A stretch of DNA of 49,665 nt from assembly GCA_017446455.1 (NCBI GenBank), contig JAFSQV010000059.1:1-49665 (forward strand), written 5' to 3'. This DNA comes from Paludibacteraceae bacterium. Its GTDB lineage: Bacteria > Bacteroidota > Bacteroidia > Bacteroidales > Paludibacteraceae. Under the pieces are notes generated by a model that saw only the letters and a list, made by a program, of their open reading frames with translations, was not told where the DNA came from and searched no databases. A program made the position numbers and the translations under genes. Of the stretch, positions 42,973-49,665 are shown piece by piece. How positions within the stretch are numbered: the first letter of the stretch is position 1; the number at the start of each line of letters is the position of its first letter.

Positions 42973-43758
42973 ATGTTTCTCATCAGTGGCCCTTGTGCGA
43001 TAGAGAATAGAGATGTCGTGATGCAGACGGCAGAGACCTTGCGTCGTCTGTGCTACGACCTCGGTATCACGCTCTATTTCAAGTCGTCCTTCGACAAGGC
43101 AAACCGTACGTCCGCGTCGGCCCGCGGTGTGGGCATGGACGAAGGATTGCGGATTCTTGAAGAGGTGAAGACGCAGCTGGGACTGCCTATCCTGACCGAC
43201 GTGCATGAGTCGGCGCAGTGTGCGCCGGTGGCGGAAGTGGCGGATGTGCTGCAGATCCCGGCCTTCTTAAGTCGTCAGACCGACCTGTTGCAGGCGGCTG
43301 CGGCTACGGGCCGCATTGTCAATGTGAAGAAAGGTCAGTTCATGGCGCCTTGGGACCTCGGCGGCGCGATAGAGAAGATCGAGCAGGTGGCGCCGGGCGC
43401 AGCGCGGGAAGGACATGTATGGCTCACCGAGCGCGGTAGTTCCTTCGGCTACGGCCGATTGGTGGTCGATATGACCTCGCTGGTGGAGATGCGCCGTTTC
43501 GGATGCCCGGTGATCTTCGATGCGACGCACGCCGTGCAGCAACCCTCGACCGCTAATGGTGTCACGGGTGGAAACCGCGAGATGGTGCCGTATCTGATGC
43601 GCGCCGCCTTGGCGGTAGGTGTCGATGGACTGTTCATAGAGACGCATCCGGAACCCGAGAAAGCTATCTCCGATGCTGCGAACCAAGTGCGGCTGTCGGA
43701 CATGAAGAACCTGCTCACGCAGGCGCTGGAAATAGATTCGCTAATCGCTAATCGTTAA
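42973..43758 (+). CDS. kdsA: 3-deoxy-8-phosphooctulonate synthase
   Basis: A 261-residue KdsA that condenses PEP with arabinose-5-phosphate to make KDO-8-phosphate for lipopolysaccharide. MFLISGPCAIEN has C8, the metal-binding Cys of metal-dependent KDO8P synthases. Further hallmarks are FKSSFDKANRTS, LPILTDVHE, IPAFLSRQTDLL, NVKKGQFMAPWD and TERGSSFGYGRLVVDM. The last residues (SLIANR) are coded by heptamer repeats. Confidence 0.96.
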   Translation: MFLISGPCAIENRDVVMQTAETLRRLCYDLGITLYFKSSFDKANRTSASARGVGMDEGLRILEEVKTQLGLPILTDVHESAQCAPVAEVADVLQIPAFLSRQTDLLQAAAATGRIVNVKKGQFMAPWDLGGAIEKIEQVAPGAAREGHVWLTERGSSFGYGRLVVDMTSLVEMRRFGCPVIFDATHAVQQPSTANGVTGGNREMVPYLMRAALAVGVDGLFIETHPEPEKAISDAANQVRLSDMKNLLTQALEIDSLIANR

Positions 43759-43765
43759 TCGCTAA
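43738..43765. repeat. 7-nt tandem repeat at kdsA/kinase junction
   Basis: Units TCGCTAA, TCGCTAA, TCGTTAA, TCGCTAA. The kdsA stop (43756-43758) lies in the array, and the next ATG (43770) follows directly after. Confidence 0.85.
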
Positions 43766-43769
43766 ACAT

Positions 43770-45464
43770 ATGGAGAAGACCATCACCGTTTATTGCAAGA
43801 ACACACGTACGTACCATGAAGTGCCGCGGGGTATCTCGCTGATCGAGCTCAAGGACCGCTTGGGTATCCAGTTGAAATACCCGATCATCGCGGCGCTGGT
43901 GAATTATCAGGTGGAGAACCTGGATTTCTTGCTGTACAAACCCAAAGATGTGGAGTTTCTGGATGCCAGTACGCCGGCCGGTATGCGCGCGTATGTACGT
44001 ACCCTGAGTATGGTGTTAGGCGCTGCGGTGAATGAGTTATATCCGGAGATGGATTTACGTGTAGAGCACCCGATCAGCAAGGGTTATTACTGCACTCTCC
44101 AGTGGCATGTCGATAAAGAGACCGATCCGGGAGACGAGAAAGAACCGCCCGTGACGACGCGTGAAATGGTGAAAGCCATCAAAGAGCGCATGCTGCAGAT
44201 CATCGCCGAGGACCGACCTATCCTCGAGGAGGAAAAGCAGACGAAAGTGGTGATCAAGATGTTCGCCGAGCGCTATAACAACGAGTCGTCCATCTTCGAG
44301 GCTCTCGGTAACCCCTACTGCCGCTATTTCCGGATGGGCGATTATATCGACTATTACACCAATGTGTTGTTGCCCAGTTCGGGATATATCAATGTGTTCG
44401 ACATTCGTCTTTTCCAGGATGGTCTGTTGCTTCGCATCCCGAATCGTAACAACCCGACGGTGCTTGAAGACGAGGTGACGCAGGATAAGATGTTCTCTAT
44501 TTTCCAGGAATACAACCGCTGGAACAAACTGCTGCGCATCAATAACGTGAGTGATTTCAACGTCGCTTGCAAGCAGAATAAATCCTTTGAACTCATCAAG
44601 TTAGCGGAGGCGCTGCACGAGAAGAAGATCGCGCAGATAGCCGATGCCATCGCCGAGAAGCGCCCGAAGATCGTCTTTATCTCCGGTGCTTCGTCTTCCG
44701 GTAAGACCACTTTCTCCAAGCGTCTGCAGATACAGTTGTTGGTGGACGGCGTACGGCCGGAGGTGCTCTCCATGGATGACTATTTCGTCAACCGAGTGGA
44801 CACGCCGAAGGACGAGAATGGCGTATGGGATTTCGAGCATGTAGAGGCGGTTGACCTGCCCTTCTTCCGTCAGCAGATGCACGATCTGTTGGACGGCAAA
44901 GAGGTGGATCTGCCGACATATGACTTCACCAAAGGTGAGCGCGTCTTCCGCGGTAATAAACTCAAACTGCAGAAAGACTCCGTGTTGGTGATCGAAGGAC
45001 TTCACGCCCTCAACCCGTGCATCTTGCCGGATGTGCCGCGCGAGCTGACGTATAAGATCTATGTCTCGGCGCTGACAACCATCAATATTGACAACCATAA
45101 CTGGATTCCGACGACCGACATCCGCCTGTTGCGCCGTATTGTGCGCGACTATAAGTACCGCGGATACTCGGCGCGCGAGACCATCGCCCGCTGTCCGTCC
45201 GTCGTACGCGGAGAGACCAAGTGGGTATACCCCTTCCAGGAAGAAGCGGATGTGATGTTTAACTCCGCGCTTATCTTCGAGTTCGCGGTGCTCAAGCGCC
45301 ATGCCGAGCCGATCCTGCAAGAGGTGCCGAAGTTCTGCGATGAATATACAGAGGCGCACCGCCTGCTGAAGTTCCTGCAGTATTTTGTGCCGATCCCCGA
45401 ACGCGAGATTCCGCCTACGTCGTTCTTGCGCGAGTTCGTCGGTGGTTCGTCCTTCCGCTATTAA
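43770..45464 (+). CDS. Nucleoside (uridine-like) kinase with N-terminal TGS-like domain
   Basis: A 564-residue protein: a TGS-like N-terminal domain (about 1-60, ITVYCKNTRTYHEVPRGISL), a middle domain of the kind found with aminoacyl-tRNA synthetases, and a C-terminal P-loop kinase (FISGASSSGKTTFSKRL around 303-315; SMDDYFVNRVDTPKDENGVW; FEHVEAVDLPFF). The architecture is known in Bacteroidota nucleoside kinases of the phosphoribulokinase/uridine kinase superfamily. Substrate not proven. Confidence 0.88.
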   Translation: MEKTITVYCKNTRTYHEVPRGISLIELKDRLGIQLKYPIIAALVNYQVENLDFLLYKPKDVEFLDASTPAGMRAYVRTLSMVLGAAVNELYPEMDLRVEHPISKGYYCTLQWHVDKETDPGDEKEPPVTTREMVKAIKERMLQIIAEDRPILEEEKQTKVVIKMFAERYNNESSIFEALGNPYCRYFRMGDYIDYYTNVLLPSSGYINVFDIRLFQDGLLLRIPNRNNPTVLEDEVTQDKMFSIFQEYNRWNKLLRINNVSDFNVACKQNKSFELIKLAEALHEKKIAQIADAIAEKRPKIVFISGASSSGKTTFSKRLQIQLLVDGVRPEVLSMDDYFVNRVDTPKDENGVWDFEHVEAVDLPFFRQQMHDLLDGKEVDLPTYDFTKGERVFRGNKLKLQKDSVLVIEGLHALNPCILPDVPRELTYKIYVSALTTINIDNHNWIPTTDIRLLRRIVRDYKYRGYSARETIARCPSVVRGETKWVYPFQEEADVMFNSALIFEFAVLKRHAEPILQEVPKFCDEYTEAHRLLKFLQYFVPIPEREIPPTSFLREFVGGSSFRY

Positions 45465-45494
45465 TGGCACGGAAGTTGTTGAATAAAGACAGAC

Positions 45495-45944
45495 ATGAAA
45501 AGAACAGCAATTATATTATTCGTCGTCCTTGCTGCGCTGCAGTTGCGCGCGAATGACTCCTTGCGTATTGCCATGCGTCCAAACCTCTTGGACTCGATGC
45601 CCGGCGTAGAGGTGTTGCAGGACTCGGCGGTAGGCGCTTTGCTACACGCAGCGATGCAAGGGGACCTGGAGTTGGTTGAGATCGACGGCTACCGCGTGCA
45701 GATCTATTCGTCCAACCGCCAGCAGGTGGCTAAGTCCGAAGCGCTCGAACTGGAGGCGAAGATCAAAGACAAACTCGACCAGACGGTATATGTGCTCTAT
45801 ATGCCGCCATTCTGGAAGGTGCGCATCGGTGATTTCCGCACCTACGAGGAGGCCAAGGAGTATAAGAAGCTCTTCGTGGAGCAATTCCCCTCTATAATGG
45901 GTGATACCTATATCGTACGAGATAAAATTCAAGTGTGGCAGTAA
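45495..45944 (+). CDS. SPOR domain protein
   Basis: A 149-residue exported protein with signal peptide ([19 protein letters not shown]). The C-terminal half matches a SPOR peptidoglycan-binding repeat: [17 protein letters not shown] and [19 protein letters not shown], i.e. paired beta-alpha-beta units that bind denuded glycan strands at division sites. The stop TAA (45942-45944) overlaps the folE ATG. Confidence 0.82.
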   Translation: MKRTAIILFVVLAALQLRANDSLRIAMRPNLLDSMPGVEVLQDSAVGALLHAAMQGDLELVEIDGYRVQIYSSNRQQVAKSEALELEAKIKDKLDQTVYVLYMPPFWKVRIGDFRTYEEAKEYKKLFVEQFPSIMGDTYIVRDKIQVWQ

Positions 45945-46528
45945 TGGATTTGCAAGAGTTTCACAGTAATCCGGAAGTGACCGCCGCTATCGCAAAGGCG
46001 GTAGAAACTACGTTAACGCAGATCGGCGAAGACCCGCAGCGCGAGGGTTTGAAGAAGACCCCGCACCGCGTAGGCAAGGCCTTGCAGTTCCTTACGAAGG
46101 GTTATAAGGAAGACCCGGAGGCTATCTTGCGTTCGGCGCTCTTCGAGGAGGACTATCGCCAGATGGTGGTAGTCAAGGATATCGATTTCTACTCGCTCTG
46201 CGAGCATCATATGCTGCCTTTCTTCGGCAAGGTGCATGTGGCTTATATCCCTAACGGCCGCATCACAGGCCTGAGTAAGATCGCCCGCGTGGTCGATGTG
46301 TTCGCCCGTCGTTTGCAGGTGCAGGAGCGCCTCACGACGCAGATCAAAGACTGTATCCAGAACACCCTCGACCCGCTCGGCGTGATGGTCGTTATCGAAG
46401 CGGAGCACCTGTGCATGCAGATGAGAGGCGTGCAGAAACAGCACGCGATGACCGTGACCTCTGACTTCACGGGCGTCTTCAATCAAGCCAAGACCCGCGA
46501 GGAGTTTATGAAACTGATAAAGGGCTAA
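45944..46528 (+). CDS. folE: GTP cyclohydrolase I
   Basis: A 194-residue FolE, converting GTP to 7,8-dihydroneopterin triphosphate (folate; also a precursor for queuosine in some bacteria). ATG 45944 (MDLQEF) overlaps the previous stop; a start three codons upstream is possible. Zinc-site residues visible: C86 and H88/H89 in SLCEHHMLP, and C157 in LCMQMRGVQ. The segment [20 protein letters not shown] matches the family. Converges with ept; the two stops overlap (46525-46528). Confidence 0.96.
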   Translation: MDLQEFHSNPEVTAAIAKAVETTLTQIGEDPQREGLKKTPHRVGKALQFLTKGYKEDPEAILRSALFEEDYRQMVVVKDIDFYSLCEHHMLPFFGKVHVAYIPNGRITGLSKIARVVDVFARRLQVQERLTTQIKDCIQNTLDPLGVMVVIEAEHLCMQMRGVQKQHAMTVTSDFTGVFNQAKTREEFMKLIKG

Positions 46529-48225
46529 CGTTCTTCCAGCGCGACACATGCCCCTTCGGCGGTCAGCACGAAGAGTGTGTCGGGAGCACGATAGTCGGAA
46601 GAGAAGATACTGCGAGTACGCATAACCGCGTTACTCGCAGTGTCGTTTGTATAGCTCAGTCCCGCCGCGTCGAGCAGCGAGGCGAAGAGGACCGATGAGT
46701 TGTCGTAAGCGCCTGCATGTGCGTGCAGTTGCGCGATTTTCTCCGGGTGCAAGGCCGCGTATTCGTCGCTATACCATACGATCAGCGGCACATGGAACAA
46801 CCATCGGCTGGCGCTGTAGTTGCCGTGCAGCACTAAGTTCCGCGCATCGTCGTAGAGGTTCTCGCCATGGTCCGCCATATAGAGCACCACGGCGGGGATA
46901 TGTTGCTGCGCCGCGAGCGCGCAGACGGAGTCGATAAACCGGTCGGTATAAAGTATCGTGTTGTCGTAGGCATTTACCAGCCGTTCGCGGTTCTCCGGCC
47001 GAATCATCGAGAGTCGGAAATCCGAGCCTAAGGCAGGTGTAAACTGCTCATACTCAGTCGTATAGCGACTGTCATAGCGCCAGTGACTTCCCATCGTATG
47101 CAGCACGATGAACTGCTTCTTCGCCCCTTCGCTCAAGCACTGCTGCAAGGGCGCTAAGAGCAGACCGTCGTAGTTATTCGTGACGCTCATATCTTTGCCT
47201 GTCTCGTAGGTCTGATCCACCGCGTGCTTGACGCGTTCGGTGCAGAGGATGCGTGCCTGATTGGTCAGCCACGTTGTGCTGAATCCTGCTTCTTGGAAGG
47301 CTTCGGGCAGACTCTTCTCTTTCCATACGTCCTCATGCCGGGTGACCGGAACGCGGCTGAGCATATGCGGCAAGGACTGCTCGGTTGTACCTGCCTGCGC
47401 GTAGTGATACGGATAGGAGACGAGGTTGGTGCGTTGCATCAGCCGCGGAGTGGTGTTGCGCGCGTACCCGTTCAGGCCGAAATGCGTGCTGCGTGCGGCT
47501 TCGCCGATGATGAGGATATAGCATTCGGGTTCGGTGTCTGCGGGTGCACTTATCCCGAATCGGAAGGGTTGCAGCGCCTGCTCCATACGCTTGCGTTCCT
47601 GCCGTTCTTCTGCGATCCGGAAGGAGTTGAGGTAGATGTTGTACGGGTATATCTTATGGCCTTTCAGCAGCACTAACTCGGTCGCGAGCGAAGTTACTTC
47701 GCGGGGACGTTGGAGGTGGTAGAGGCGGCGCGCATAGACGCTGAAGAAAAGGATTGCCGCGAGCGCCAGAACCGGTAGACCGATGACGGCCGCCCATAAA
47801 CCGATGCGCCGATTCATCATCCTTTCGTTCGGTTGGCGGGCGGCCAGGATAAAATAGAAGACCCACACTGTGAGCCATAGTACCGCCAGCGGCCATGCCG
47901 CACCGAGCACACCGACCGCTTCATGCGCGTTGGTCGCGTATATCAAGCCCACAAACGTGGTGGTAGCAGGGTTATGATTGAGATATAGACTGGCGAGTTC
48001 GATCGGTGCGCACCACATCGTCAGTGCGCCCAGGACGAGGAAATACACCCGTCGGCGAAGGAAGAGCATCGGTATACACGCGCCGACAGCCACGACCAGT
48101 AGGTACGCCAATACCTTCAGCGGCGAAGCGAGGTCGCTGGCCATGAAGCAGGCGTAGACGTTCGGGAAGAGCAGTATCAGAAAGAGTACCGCGCTGCGAA
48201 TGATCGTTGGTACTTTGTTCGACAT
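46525..48225 (-). CDS. Lipid A phosphoethanolamine transferase (EptA-like, sulfatase fold)
   Basis: A 566-residue inner-membrane enzyme. Five or so membrane helices in residues about 1-170, then an alkaline-phosphatase/sulfatase domain: [16 protein letters not shown] (metal-binding Glu, about 239), the nucleophile Thr in [21 protein letters not shown] and the [11 protein letters not shown] metal ligands. Enzymes of this type attach phosphoethanolamine to lipid A. The ATG overlaps the porZ stop (TGATG), so it is coupled to porZ. Confidence 0.88.
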   Translation of the reverse strand: MSNKVPTIIRSAVLFLILLFPNVYACFMASDLASPLKVLAYLLVVAVGACIPMLFLRRRVYFLVLGALTMWCAPIELASLYLNHNPATTTFVGLIYATNAHEAVGVLGAAWPLAVLWLTVWVFYFILAARQPNERMMNRRIGLWAAVIGLPVLALAAILFFSVYARRLYHLQRPREVTSLATELVLLKGHKIYPYNIYLNSFRIAEERQERKRMEQALQPFRFGISAPADTEPECYILIIGEAARSTHFGLNGYARNTTPRLMQRTNLVSYPYHYAQAGTTEQSLPHMLSRVPVTRHEDVWKEKSLPEAFQEAGFSTTWLTNQARILCTERVKHAVDQTYETGKDMSVTNNYDGLLLAPLQQCLSEGAKKQFIVLHTMGSHWRYDSRYTTEYEQFTPALGSDFRLSMIRPENRERLVNAYDNTILYTDRFIDSVCALAAQQHIPAVVLYMADHGENLYDDARNLVLHGNYSASRWLFHVPLIVWYSDEYAALHPEKIAQLHAHAGAYDNSSVLFASLLDAAGLSYTNDTASNAVMRTRSIFSSDYRAPDTLFVLTAEGACVALEER

Positions 48226-49665
48226 CAGCGTATCACGAGAATCTTAACGACGGTATGTCCGCCATCGGCGTTACAGAGCGCGGTGTACACACCCGGCGTC
48301 GCGCGGCGACCGTCCCATAACTTACCGTCCCAGATAGCGGTGCCGCCGTGACTCTTGGTCTTGCATACCAGGTTTCCGGCCGCATCGACGATGTTCACCA
48401 CGGTGTTCTCCATCAAGCCGGTGATGGCGATGTTACCGCCGTAGTTCGGCCGCACGGGGTTGGGGTACGCATACGCTTGACTCATGTCTTTCTGCGCTTC
48501 GCTGGCGTCGCTGCGGTAGGACGCGATTCCTTTGCCGGTGCCGACAAACACCTCGCCGGTGGTGGGCACGATAGCGATGGACAGGATGTTGTTCGACGGC
48601 AGCAGACTGTTGTCTTCCGTGAAGTGCGCTACGGTGATCGTGTCGTCTTCAATGAGGTATAGACCAGAGTTCGCAGTACCTATCCACATGCGGTTACCGC
48701 CATCCACAGCCATGCAGTTGATCTGCTCGTCGCCCAGCAGGTAGTCGCCCAAGCCTGTTCCGTCATTACGCGGGATGATGATCCGGCGACAACTGTTGCT
48801 CGTGAAGAAATCCGTCTTCGCGGGAATGACGATGATGCCGCTCTCCGTGCCCAGCCATATGCGGTCCGTGTGGTCTTGCGCGAAGCAGAAGAAATAGGAT
48901 GGGTTGAGGGTGTTGTTGTTCTGGTCAACGAACGTGCTGCGCTTGAAGCAGCGGTCGTCACTGGCGTCGGTCGGGGTGCCGCCATCATCCAGCAGGAACA
49001 CACCGGGGCTGTAACGCTGGTCAAGGAACCACTTACGCTTGGTGCTTCGCCGGTCGGTCCATATGCCGGTAGGGGTCGTAAGCACGATGTTCTGTCCTCC
49101 GCTTTGCTCGTCCAACGCGTGCCACTGGCCGTTGGGCGTCATCACATGCACCGGATAACCTACCGTCGTCGCGTTCAGCACCCATAGATTACCTTGCTCG
49201 TCCATCATCGCGCCGTCCGTACGCGTGTAGTACTGCGGATCTGCGCCTGCCTCGGCGACATCCAGCGTACTGTTGTTCACGCCGTAGCGTGTGATGGTGC
49301 CGTGGTTGTATTCGAATACACCTGCGGTGTAGGTAGCGATATAGAAACGCTCCGGGTCGGCGTTGTCTACAGCGATGCTCACGGGGTCGATTGCCCAGAT
49401 ACCGTCGGCAGCACGTAACTCCCAGGGGTTGATACGCTTCCAACTCAAGCCGTCATAGCTATTCAGGTGCGGGTAGCGCATGAACTGCGTGGACCAGCGT
49501 CCGCCGTTAGCCGTATAGACGCGCCCGTGTGCAGTATGGATGAAGTAACCCATATTGCTGTTCGGACCGTCGGTGTGGTAGGGTTGATCGCCGCTGGTGT
49601 TCAGGCGGATAAGGCCGAAGTTCTCTTCCGCCAGCCAGTATTCGCCGAGGGAGTATAGCGCATCG
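48225..49665 (-). CDS. porZ: PorZ-like type IX secretion component, 3' part
   Basis: The last 480 or so codons of a large exported propeller protein; the frame is open to the right edge of the window, so the gene is cut there (ATG 49553 is internal). Two-component regulator propeller-like strands (NLWVLNATTVGYPVHVM, DRIWLGTESGIIVIPAKTDF, NRMWIGTANSGLYLI, GEVFVGTGKGIASY) are followed by a T9SS-type C-terminal domain (AYPNPVRPNYGGNIAI..TPGVYTALC..KILVIR). PorZ is part of the attachment complex that delivers anionic lipopolysaccharide to cargo in Porphyromonas. It points to an active type IX system in this genome. Other propeller proteins with CTD are an alternative. Confidence 0.82.
   Translation of the reverse strand, partial: DALYSLGEYWLAEENFGLIRLNTSGDQPYHTDGPNSNMGYFIHTAHGRVYTANGGRWSTQFMRYPHLNSYDGLSWKRINPWELRAADGIWAIDPVSIAVDNADPERFYIATYTAGVFEYNHGTITRYGVNNSTLDVAEAGADPQYYTRTDGAMMDEQGNLWVLNATTVGYPVHVMTPNGQWHALDEQSGGQNIVLTTPTGIWTDRRSTKRKWFLDQRYSPGVFLLDDGGTPTDASDDRCFKRSTFVDQNNNTLNPSYFFCFAQDHTDRIWLGTESGIIVIPAKTDFFTSNSCRRIIIPRNDGTGLGDYLLGDEQINCMAVDGGNRMWIGTANSGLYLIEDDTITVAHFTEDNSLLPSNNILSIAIVPTTGEVFVGTGKGIASYRSDASEAQKDMSQAYAYPNPVRPNYGGNIAITGLMENTVVNIVDAAGNLVCKTKSHGGTAIWDGKLWDGRRATPGVYTALCNADGGHTVVKILVIR

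Overview
The window comes from a Bacteroidota genome, almost certainly order Bacteroidales. Promoters follow the Bacteroidota pattern (TTTG, 20 bp, TAnnTTTG), and start codons are mostly preceded by A-rich leaders rather than Shine-Dalgarno sites. There are BspA-type leucine-rich proteins, GxxExxY proteins, a PorZ homologue (type IX secretion) and an OstA-like protein. A gut or rumen relative of the Porphyromonadaceae/Paludibacteraceae is my inference; no species can be named.

Region 1 (1-4860, all minus strand) is housekeeping plus mobile-looking DNA: the 5' end of gap, two GxxExxY proteins, an RNase H with tRNA-Arg(CCU) directly in front of it, a DUF2461 protein, and rfbD and rfbC for dTDP-rhamnose, separated by a GxxExxY gene. 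The intergenic DNA is full of small hairpins, including an 81-nt structured element present in two inverted copies.

Region 2 (4882-26282, all minus strand) is a 21-kb surface-protein island. It holds six large exported proteins: two BspA-like LRR proteins, a YD-like repeat protein, a GLUG/Ig-like protein, and two proteins built from a repeated 'FREDFGGNDP' module. It also holds three small outer-membrane barrel candidates. In each of three places a large surface protein is followed at once by a barrel of about 305-318 residues that ends in a Cys-x-Cys tail, twice with ATGA/GTGA overlaps. Two of the six exported proteins end in type A-like T9SS sorting sequences, and four end in a different short tail. 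The unit transcripts start from near-identical promoters. A divergent membrane-bound TPR/HTH regulator (26353-27801) borders the island.

Region 3 (27790-38323) has recX, a frameshifted prmC whose break lies at a 7-nt tandem repeat, ribD, an outer-membrane biogenesis row (parvulin-like lipoprotein, SurA, OstA-like protein, barrel), dnaG, a radical SAM protein and a glycosyltransferase. Region 4 (38362-49665) has tRNA-Glu, rpsT, gyrB, a LOG-family protein, a cytosolic protein with a degenerate GH16-like domain, kdsA, a nucleoside kinase, a SPOR protein, folE, and on the minus strand a phosphoethanolamine transferase and the 3' part of porZ.

A theme running through the window is degenerate 7-, 8- or 9-nt tandem repeats. 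They lie at gene junctions, where they often contain the stop and start codons, and inside some genes (prmC, ribD, dnaG, the glycosyltransferase). The two signals most worth pursuing are these repeats and the surface-protein/CxC-barrel pairs.
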